Shown here in pieces: positions 1-4,732 of a stretch of 7,825 nt of DNA; position 1 is the first letter of the stretch, and the number at the start of each line of letters is the position of its first letter. This DNA comes from an uncultured Prevotella sp. (GTDB lineage: Bacteria; Bacteroidota; Bacteroidia; Bacteroidales; Bacteroidaceae). A program made the position numbers and the translations under genes. The DNA lies in NCBI GenBank assembly GCA_905211345.1, contig CAJMAO010000076.1, forward strand, positions 1 through 7,825, given 5' to 3'. The notes under the pieces were generated by a model that saw only the letters and a program-made list of their open reading frames with translations, was not told the origin of the DNA and did not search any database.

Positions 1-1337
1 TACCTCCTTGCCTTTATCTCCTCCGCCTGCCGCAGGTTGTCCTTTGCCTGCGGGTTGCCGTCGGCCGCCGAGCGGCGGAACCAGTCTAATGCCTCGGCTT
101 CGCCGCCGGTCATGTAATACGCCACTCCTAGGGCGTTCCACGAGCGGCGGTCGGCCTTTACGGTGAGCAACATGCGCTTCGCCTCGTCATAGCGGCCTTG
201 GCGCAGCAGTTCTGTTGCGGCGTTGATAGTGCGCGCGGCATGGTCGGGCACGTAGTCATAATATATGCGCATATAGCCCGAATTACGCTGGTCGCCCAGC
301 ACGTTGTCCTTCAGGTAGGCGTAAGCCCGCCCGCCGTCGAGAGCCTTTATGCGGCGTTCACGGCGGTCGGGATCAGTCTCGTTGTCTATTATCGCCAGCA
401 GGGCGTCGCGCCATTGGCAGTCGGTGTCAGCTATCTGGTCGCGCAGTTCTGTCCACGCCTCGCCTCCGTTGACGCACTCATAGAGCGAGTCTGGCGTGGG
501 CACTATGCGCTGTATGTAAGCTTTAAGGGCCACCGCACGGTTGCCTGCGAGGCGGCGGTTGCGCTCCACGGAGCCTTCAACCGAAGCGAGACCTATTATC
601 TGTATCGTTTTCACCGTCGACGTGGTGTCGGCCATGATGTCGCGGGTAATAGAGACGATGCGGTCGAGCGTGGCGGCATTGTCGCGGAAGTCGTGCAACA
701 GCAGCCACTTGTCAAGCGGGAAATGCACGTAAAGCGCGCCTTTCTCCTTGCGCAGTATGCGCGACGAGTCGTAAGGGCGGTACTTTGATATGTGCTGCAG
801 CACGGGGTTGCTGTGCTCCAGCTCGCCGGCCTTGCCCGTATTGTCAGGCACGTTAGCCAGCATCGGCACGAACGGCGGCACGTAAACAAAGCAACCACGG
901 CTGACAGGAGTCATAGGTATGACATCGCAGCATCCTTCCTTCGTGCGGCCTACGGTAAGGCACGCTCCGCCACGCCCCCACAACCACGGATGCTCGGCGC
1001 GGGTGAGTGTTACGTCGTAAGCCACTTCAGAGCCGGCCGCCACTTCATCACCTACGGCCGCAGGAGCTGTGCCGTAATAGCGCGCCCGCTCGATATAGCG
1101 CATGTTGCGCTTGCCACGGAACACCACGGGCTTAAGCCTCAGCGTGTCGCCCTTGCCACCGGTAAGCATCGGCACGGCGCGCACGGCATAGTCGCCGCCT
1201 ACGCTGTCGCCGTCGGCCAAAACGAATTTTAGCCGCAACTGCGTGCTGTCGCGCCATTCGGGAACAACCGTCTGGGCGGAAAGCCTCAGCCCGCCCATAA
1301 CCGACATTATAAATAATGTAAGAAAAACCTTATTCAT
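1..1337 (-). CDS. DUF3868 / OmpA-like / TPR protein of a fimbria-type locus, at window edge
   Basis: The ATG at 1337 opens 445 codons reaching the left edge. The next codon begins TA and is cut, so the gene may stop exactly there (TAA or TAG). Residues 1-22 are a signal peptide ending LSAQ, implying export to periplasm or outer membrane. Residues about 23-130 look like the beta-rich DUF3868 domain. Residues about 203-275 look like an OmpA-type peptidoglycan-binding fold, with the helix-turn pattern IIGLASVEGSVERNRRLAGN (residues 247-266). Residues about 365-440 are TPR/Sel1-like (RYDEAKRML, ALGVAYYMTG). From family knowledge, such proteins are encoded beside DUF3575 proteins at the start of Bacteroidales fimbrial (Mfa/Fim-type) loci and may anchor or assemble surface structures; the exact role is unknown. 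It follows the DUF3575 gene by 92 bases with no consensus promoter of its own, so probably the same operon. Domain assignment is by eye. Confidence 0.8.
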   Translation of the reverse strand, partial: MNKVFLTLFIMSVMGGLRLSAQTVVPEWRDSTQLRLKFVLADGDSVGGDYAVRAVPMLTGGKGDTLRLKPVVFRGKRNMRYIERARYYGTAPAAVGDEVAAGSEVAYDVTLTRAEHPWLWGRGGACLTVGRTKEGCCDVIPMTPVSRGCFVYVPPFVPMLANVPDNTGKAGELEHSNPVLQHISKYRPYDSSRILRKEKGALYVHFPLDKWLLLHDFRDNAATLDRIVSITRDIMADTTSTVKTIQIIGLASVEGSVERNRRLAGNRAVALKAYIQRIVPTPDSLYECVNGGEAWTELRDQIADTDCQWRDALLAIIDNETDPDRRERRIKALDGGRAYAYLKDNVLGDQRNSGYMRIYYDYVPDHAARTINAATELLRQGRYDEAKRMLLTVKADRRSWNALGVAYYMTGGEAEALDWFRRSAADGNPQAKDNLRQAEEIKARR

Positions 1338-1343
1338 TTTCAC

Positions 1344-1358
1344 CTTATATAATATAAG
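1344..1358. promoter_or_regulatory. 15-base palindrome just upstream of the DUF3868 start
   Basis: CTTATAT-A-ATATAAG has perfect 7-base arms around one central base and ends 7 bases before the ATG at 1337. On the mRNA it would fold over the ribosome-loading region, and on DNA it could be a small operator. The stretch is AT-rich, so chance is a real alternative. Confidence 0.35.
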
Positions 1359-1369
1359 CCTGATTAAGC

Positions 1370-1403
1370 AAAAGGGGCGGACATGGCCTGAGACCATTGC
1401 CCC
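1370..1403 (-). terminator. Terminator- or attenuator-like hairpin between the DUF3575 and DUF3868 genes
   Basis: Read on the minus strand, GGGGC pairs with GCCCC, with an inner ATGG/CCAT pairing separated by a 7-base loop, and the structure is followed by TTTT and a T-rich stretch. It starts 26 bases after the DUF3575 stop. The short U run (4) suggests partial rather than complete termination. As no promoter is visible between the hairpin and the next gene, it may set the ratio of the two products. Confidence 0.45.
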
Positions 1404-1429
1404 GACACTAATTATCAACTACACATTAA

Positions 1430-2017
1430 CTATCTCAAATAATAAACCACCGAGACGGCAAGCTTTGTAGGCATGAACAGGCTCTTGGTGTCCTCGCCCA
1501 GCTTGCTGCCGCATATCTCGCAGGCGTACTTGGAATAATGTGTCAGGCCGTAGCCGAGACCTACCACGGCCTCAATACTCCAACGTTTGCCGGGCAGCAT
1601 CCAGCTGTAACCGTAAACAACGCCTATAGCCCCAAGGTCGCCTTGGAAACGATGATGCTCCAATTCGGGAAAAATGCCGAAGGGAAACTTCACTCCCCCC
1701 GCATTGTAATGTGAATAAAGGATGTTGGCACCTATGAAGTGGCCCGAATAGGGGGCGCAGAGCCAATAACGCGCCTCGGGCTGCACTAAGACATGCTTCA
1801 GTTTCTTGTTGTCGGAGAACGTAAACGGATTCCACCCGACAGACATGTCCAATGTCCATTTCTTTGACAAGCGTGTCTCCACGCCTGCGTTGAATGTCGC
1901 CGTCGTCCAATACAGCGCGTTGGTTTTTATCGCCGTACGCTGCGCGTAAAGCGACACATTATTAAAAATGGTGCAAAAAAGCACAAAGACTAAGACTCTC
2001 AAATATTTACCAGACAT
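1430..2017 (-). CDS. DUF3575 outer-membrane beta-barrel-type protein
   Basis: The protein has 195 residues from the ATG at 2017; a GTG directly upstream at 2020 is in frame but less likely. Residues 1-26 form a signal peptide (hydrophobic core VLVFVLFCTIF, end LYAQ). The mature part has alternating aromatic/hydrophobic strands, such as NALYWTTATFNAGVE (33-47) and VVGLGYGLTHY (151-161), ending in VSVVYYLR, as expected for an outer-membrane barrel. A C-x-x-C pair (C166, C169) in the phrase KYACEICG is, as I recall, a family trait. DUF3575 proteins accompany DUF3868 proteins in fimbrial loci of Bacteroidales; the molecular function is not established. This is the first gene of the operon, with its own promoter about 60 bases upstream, and a hairpin separates it from the next gene. 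Family assignment is from remembered pattern, not a profile search. Confidence 0.85.
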   Translation of the reverse strand: MSGKYLRVLVFVLFCTIFNNVSLYAQRTAIKTNALYWTTATFNAGVETRLSKKWTLDMSVGWNPFTFSDNKKLKHVLVQPEARYWLCAPYSGHFIGANILYSHYNAGGVKFPFGIFPELEHHRFQGDLGAIGVVYGYSWMLPGKRWSIEAVVGLGYGLTHYSKYACEICGSKLGEDTKSLFMPTKLAVSVVYYLR

Positions 2018-2074
2018 CACTCAACAGTTCAAAACACTATAAAAAAATTGCAGTTACGTTTCGTTTTTGCGTTA

Positions 2075-2105
2075 CAAAAATAAGGAATATTTATTAAACA
2101 AGAAA
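2075..2105 (-). promoter_or_regulatory. Bacteroidetes-type promoter of the DUF3575-DUF3868 operon
   Basis: On the minus strand TTTC (2105-2102), 19 bases, then TATTTTTG (2082-2075) matches the Bacteroidetes primary-sigma consensus TTTG-N19-TAnnTTTG except for one base in the -33 box. The same TTTC-N19-TATTTTTG arrangement precedes ilvE. Transcription should start near 2069, leaving a leader of about 50 bases. The C8 tract and palindrome lie just upstream. Confidence 0.6.
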
Positions 2106-2111
2106 AAATCA

Positions 2112-2119
2112 CCCCCCCC
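2112..2119. repeat. C8 homopolymer (G8 on the coding strand) upstream of the fimbrial-type promoter
   Basis: Eight consecutive C residues lie in otherwise AT-rich DNA, 6 bases upstream of the putative -33 box and directly next to a perfect palindrome. Tracts of this kind can change length by slippage. Here it would not alter -33/-7 spacing, only the distance between the promoter and anything bound upstream. Confidence 0.6.
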
Positions 2120-2135
2120 GTTAATAAATATTAAC
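2120..2135. promoter_or_regulatory. Perfect 16-base AT palindrome, candidate operator
   Basis: GTTAATA-AA-TATTAAC has 7-base perfect arms. It abuts the C8 tract and lies 14 bases upstream of the -33 box of the DUF3575 promoter, a position suited to an activator or repressor dimer. No regulator is identified. Confidence 0.4.
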
Positions 2136-2151
2136 TTAAAAGGCAATTTTT

Positions 2152-2171
2152 AACAATACGATTATATTGTT
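2152..2171. terminator. Weak bidirectional hairpin in the trmB 3' region
   Basis: AACAATA-N6-TATTGTT has 7-base perfect arms, flanked by T-rich DNA on the plus side and A-rich DNA on the minus side. It lies 43 bases beyond the trmB stop. It is AT-rich and therefore weak; it may help end the trmB transcript or be a second operator for the DUF3575 promoter. Apart from these sites and the promoter I see nothing else in 2018-2213. Confidence 0.3.
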
Positions 2172-2213
2172 TTTATCGATGAAAAAGCGACATTCCACAC
2201 CCCGTGGCCCACG

Positions 2214-2984
2214 TCAGCACCGTTTCTCCACGCCGCTGCGCCCGGAGCGTTTGTAGCTGCGGTAGTCGTCAACGGGTATCTCTACGCCCGACTCCTCAAG
2301 CCCTGCGCCGTGGGGAAGGCGGAACTTCATGTAACGGATGTTCAGCCCGCGCTCTATCCACTGGCTCTCGTAATACGTCTGTATTGAAAGGATGCGGCGC
2401 GTGTCGTCGTCGATGTCGGCCGTGTGGTACAGGTCTTCCGTACGGAACAGCAGCGGCAGGCGGTTGTGTTCCACCATATACGTGGTATAGGTAAAAAGGA
2501 AATTGCTGTCGGTCTTTACGTGGATTATGCCTCCGTCGACAAGGAAACGGCGGTAACGCTCCATGAAATAAGTGCTGGTAAGCCGCTTGCGCACGTTCTT
2601 CATCTGTGGGTCGCTGAACGTAAGCCATATCTCCTGCACCTCGCCGGAGTCGAAAAAGCGGTCGATTATCTCAATGTTGGTGCGCAGGAAAGCCACATTC
2701 TTAAGCCCTTCGGCAAGAGCCTGCGTAGCTCCCGTCCACATGCGTGCGCCCTTGATGTCGACACCAATGAAATTGACATCGGGAAAAAGGCGCGCAAGCC
2801 CTACTGCATATTCGCCCTTGCCACAACCAAGCTCGAGCACAATGGGGTTGTCGTTATGGAAATACATCTCACGCCAACGCCCCTTCATCTCGAAAGGTAC
2901 ATTGTCGACAACCGAATACGGATACTCAAAAACGTTCTCGTAGCGTGCCATGTCGGCAAACTTGGCCAGCTTTCCCTTGCCCAT
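2214..2984 (-). CDS. trmB: tRNA (guanine-N7-)-methyltransferase TrmB
   Basis: The 256-residue enzyme uses S-adenosylmethionine to methylate N7 of G46 in the variable loop of tRNAs, in the cytoplasm. The Rossmann methyltransferase motifs are visible in order: motif I ELGCGKGEY (51-59), the ribose-binding acidic loop GVDIKGARM (74-82), the family signature TFSDPQ (122-127, equivalent to the FPDPW of other bacteria, Bacteroidetes form), VKTD (156-159), and the C-terminal T-x-x-E (203-206, within QTYYESQW). Length is normal for Bacteroidetes members, with a short basic C-terminal tail. The start ATG at 2984 is the only one that keeps the N-terminal GKGKL segment. No consensus promoter is seen upstream; the leader consists of GTGAAAA-repeat DNA, so it is transcribed with ilvE or from an unrecognised promoter. 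Confidence 0.95.
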   Translation of the reverse strand: MGKGKLAKFADMARYENVFEYPYSVVDNVPFEMKGRWREMYFHNDNPIVLELGCGKGEYAVGLARLFPDVNFIGVDIKGARMWTGATQALAEGLKNVAFLRTNIEIIDRFFDSGEVQEIWLTFSDPQMKNVRKRLTSTYFMERYRRFLVDGGIIHVKTDSNFLFTYTTYMVEHNRLPLLFRTEDLYHTADIDDDTRRILSIQTYYESQWIERGLNIRYMKFRLPHGAGLEESGVEIPVDDYRSYKRSGRSGVEKRC

Positions 2985-2990
2985 CGTATA

Positions 2991-3128
2991 AGTGAAAAAT
3001 TAAAAGTGAAAAGTGAAAAATCCAAATGTGGGAGAAAGTGAAAAAAGGGAAAAGCGAAGCGTGAAAAATCAAATTGCTTAATTAGTATAAGGTATTGGAT
3101 TTTTCACTTTTCGCTTTTCCTTTTTCCC
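2991..3128. repeat. GTGAAAA heptamer-phased inverted-repeat element between ilvE and trmB
   Basis: A perfect 18-base inverted repeat pairs 3008-3025 with 3095-3112 (arm ends TTGGAT/ATCCAA), extending weakly outward. The left side holds GTGAAAA units in a 7-base phase at 2992, 3006 and 3013, with a variant unit at 2999 and further copies at 3038 and 3061. The element fills the whole gap: it starts right after the ilvE stop and ends 7 bases before the trmB ATG. As RNA it would form a long hairpin with a U-rich 3' arm behind ilvE, resembling a terminator or 3' stabiliser. Confidence 0.75.
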
Positions 3129-4151
3129 TTATTCAATCACCACTTTCGTCCATCCGTGCACATCAGGCTCGATGCCGTACTGTATGTTGCGCAGCTTGTT
3201 GTAGAGCTTCGTGCTTACGGGGCCGGGCTTGCCGTCCTTGCTTATCACGTAGCTCTTGTGGTTCTCCAAGTCGTCAATCTTGGAGATAGGACTTATCACG
3301 GCAGCCGTGCCGCAGGCTCCGGCTTCCTCAAATGTGGCAAGCTCCTCCTCGGGTATCTGCCTGCGCTCCACCTTCATGCCCATGTCCTCGGCCAGTTGCA
3401 TTAGGCTCTTGTTGGTGATGCTGGGCAGTATGCTGGTTGACTTCGGAGTGACATACGTGTTGTCCTTAATGCCGAAGAAGTTGGCCGCGCCACACTCGTC
3501 GATATATTTCTTTTCCTTGGCGTCAAGATAGAACTCGCAGGCATAACCAAGGTCGTGGGCCATCTTGTTGGCGCACAACGAAGCGGCATAGTTGCCACCC
3601 ACCTTATATATACCCGTGCCTAACGGAGCGGCGCGGTCATACTCGCGTATTATGACGTAAGGATTAGTGGCGAAACCACCCTTGAAATAAGGGCCCACGG
3701 GAGTTACGAATATCATGAACAGATACTCGGAAGCCGGGTGGACACCCACCTGGGCCGACATGCCCACCAACAGCGGACGTATATATAAGGTGGCACCGCT
3801 CTCGTAAGTAGGAATGTAATCCTGATTGAGGCGGACAACCTTCTTAACCATTTCCTCAAACAACTCGGTCGACACCTCAGGCATCAATATGCCGCGGCAG
3901 GTGCTCTGCAGGCGGGCGGCATTCTCGTCCATACGGAACACGCGCACCTTACCGTCAGGACAACGGTAAGCCTTCAACCCCTCGAACGCCTCCTGACCGT
4001 AGTGCAGGCAGGTGGCGGCCATGTGCATCTTGATGTATTCGTCGGAGCAGACCTCTATCTCGCCCCACTTGCCGTCGCGATAATAGCAACGGACGTTGTA
4101 GTCTGTCGGAACATAGCCGAAAGGCAACTTTGCCCAATCTATATTCTTCAT
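3129..4151 (-). CDS. ilvE: Branched-chain amino acid aminotransferase (type II)
   Basis: The 340-residue PLP enzyme of fold type IV interconverts leucine, isoleucine and valine with their 2-oxo acids using glutamate/2-oxoglutarate; it is the last step of synthesis and first of breakdown, in the cytosol. The Schiff-base lysine is K183 in GIYKVGGNYAAS. The PLP-contacting segment DECGAANFF (218-226) and the phosphate-binding GTAAVISPI (281-289) are present. The N-terminal HYGQEAFEGLKAYR (50-63) and the overall length place it in the eukaryote-like type II group common in Bacteroidetes. The CxxC redox pair of mammalian mitochondrial enzymes is absent. The gene has its own promoter about 30 bases upstream; no leader peptide or attenuator is visible. 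Inverted-repeat elements flank it on both sides. The neighbours are unrelated in pathway. Confidence 0.96.
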   Translation of the reverse strand: MKNIDWAKLPFGYVPTDYNVRCYYRDGKWGEIEVCSDEYIKMHMAATCLHYGQEAFEGLKAYRCPDGKVRVFRMDENAARLQSTCRGILMPEVSTELFEEMVKKVVRLNQDYIPTYESGATLYIRPLLVGMSAQVGVHPASEYLFMIFVTPVGPYFKGGFATNPYVIIREYDRAAPLGTGIYKVGGNYAASLCANKMAHDLGYACEFYLDAKEKKYIDECGAANFFGIKDNTYVTPKSTSILPSITNKSLMQLAEDMGMKVERRQIPEEELATFEEAGACGTAAVISPISKIDDLENHKSYVISKDGKPGPVSTKLYNKLRNIQYGIEPDVHGWTKVVIE

Positions 4152-4179
4152 AATTACTTAGATTAAGAATTTGCAACTG

Positions 4180-4210
4180 CAAAAATAGTAAAAGTAAATG
4201 AATAACGAAA
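4180..4210 (-). promoter_or_regulatory. Bacteroidetes-type promoter of ilvE
   Basis: On the minus strand TTTC (4210-4207), 19 bases, then TATTTTTG (4187-4180). The predicted start is near 4174, giving a leader of roughly 22 bases. The -33 box lies 9 bases from the edge of the AATTAAG repeat element, so the promoter sits just outside that element. Confidence 0.6.
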
Positions 4211-4218
4211 GAATTAAA

Positions 4219-4326
4219 AGTTAAGAGTTAAGAATTAAGAATTAAGAATTAAGAAAAATACCGTTGAAGCTGACTGTAAGGCATATTTTCTTAATTCTTA
4301 ACTCTTAATTCTTAATTCACTTAACT
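4219..4326. repeat. AATTAAG/AGTTAAG heptamer-phased inverted-repeat element between xseB and ilvE
   Basis: The left arm has five heptamers in exact 7-base phase (starts 4219, 4226, 4233, 4240, 4247: two AGTTAAG, then three AATTAAG). The right arm carries the reverse complements at 4290, 4297, 4304 and 4311 and, after a 2-base slip, 4320. The loop is about 23 bases (4261-4283). It begins one base after the xseB stop, so the xseB transcript ends in it. Similar simple-sequence heptamers are, from memory, scattered in Bacteroidales intergenic DNA; I know of no described function. Confidence 0.75.
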
Positions 4327-4327
4327 C

Positions 4328-4516
4328 TCAATTTTCCTCAAGTATCTTCTTTATTTCCCCGTCGGCCTTTGTCAGTTTGTCCTTGCAGAGCTTTATCAGC
4401 TGCTGGGCCGTCTTCAGCTGCGTGGCGAGGCTGTCTATGTCGAGCTTGCCGTCTTCCATTTTCGCTACAATATCCTCAAGCCGGCCGAGGGCTTCTTCGT
4501 ATTTCATGTCTTTCAT
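4328..4516 (-). CDS. xseB: Exodeoxyribonuclease VII small subunit
   Basis: This 62-residue helical protein binds the long helical stem of XseA in exonuclease VII, which digests single-stranded DNA from both ends to short oligonucleotides and acts in mismatch repair and DNA damage processing. The conserved pattern YEEALGRLEDIVAKMEDGKL (6-25) followed by DIDSLATQLK and a lysine-rich C-terminal helix is typical. The start at 4516 gives the usual family length; a longer frame from 4588 adds 24 residues that are not part of the family and runs through a stem-loop. A second ATG at 4507 (codon 4) is also possible. xseB follows xseA by 212 bases, an unusually wide gap for this pair, filled by a repeat element. 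No promoter is visible in the gap, so cotranscription with xseA is likely. Confidence 0.9.
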   Translation of the reverse strand: MKDMKYEEALGRLEDIVAKMEDGKLDIDSLATQLKTAQQLIKLCKDKLTKADGEIKKILEEN

Positions 4517-4575
4517 ATTGACTGGTTTTATTATTATAAGAAAGCAGATGTTTATTTTTTCTTTAATTGAATGTC

Positions 4576-4593
4576 CGCATTTTACCAAATGCG
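4576..4593. other. Short stem-loop upstream of xseB
   Basis: CGCATTT-TACC-AAATGCG has 7-base perfect arms and a 4-base loop, next to the decamer-repeat element and 60 bases before the xseB ATG. On the xseB strand no U run follows, so a terminator is unlikely. It could mark the edge of the repeat element or be an RNA-processing or translational feature. Confidence 0.35.
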
Positions 4594-4594
4594 T

Positions 4595-4732
4595 GTAGTT
4601 ATCGGGAGTTAACGGAAGTTATCACTCGCTACGCTCGTTCAGGTAGTTAACGGACAATAGCTGTTTGGGGTAATGTCCGTTAACTCCGGCGACCGTAAGG
4701 GAGCCTAACTCCTGTTTACTCCCGATAACTAC
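4595..4732. repeat. Decamer-phased nested inverted-repeat element between xseA and xseB
   Basis: The outer arms 4595-4621 and 4706-4732 match at 24 of 27 bases, with a perfect outermost 15 bases GTAGTTATCGGGAGT. An inner perfect 12-base pair AGTTAACGGACA (4645-4656) matches 4674-4685. Decamers of the form AGTTAACGGA run in exact 10-base phase: starts 4597, 4607, 4617 on the plus strand, and 4730, 4720, 4710 on the minus strand. The outer end overlaps the last bases of xseA, and the TAG inside GTAG is the xseA stop codon. The tight internal symmetry suggests a dispersed intergenic element rather than random DNA. Confidence 0.75.

Noticed and set aside
198..788. 196-residue plus-strand reading frame
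   Set aside because: It is antisense to the DUF3868 gene, which has a signal peptide and domain pattern. The plus frame shows no recognisable motif and is explained by GC-rich codon use.
2018..2020. GTG at 2020 as the DUF3575 start
   Set aside because: It adds only one residue before an ATG and has no supporting evidence; the ATG at 2017 was chosen.
2194..2211. CCAC/GTGG hairpin just after the trmB stop
   Set aside because: Only 4-base arms and no immediate U run; too weak to call a terminator.
2424..3041. 205-residue plus-strand reading frame
   Set aside because: It is antisense to trmB, whose motifs are unmistakable, and it runs into the heptamer repeat DNA at its end.
4517..4588. Longer xseB start at 4588
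   Set aside because: The extra 24 residues are not part of the XseB family and are encoded across a stem-loop; the ATG at 4516 gives normal length.
4377..4598. 73-residue plus-strand reading frame
   Set aside because: Antisense to xseB and running into the intergenic stem-loop; no motif or start-site support.
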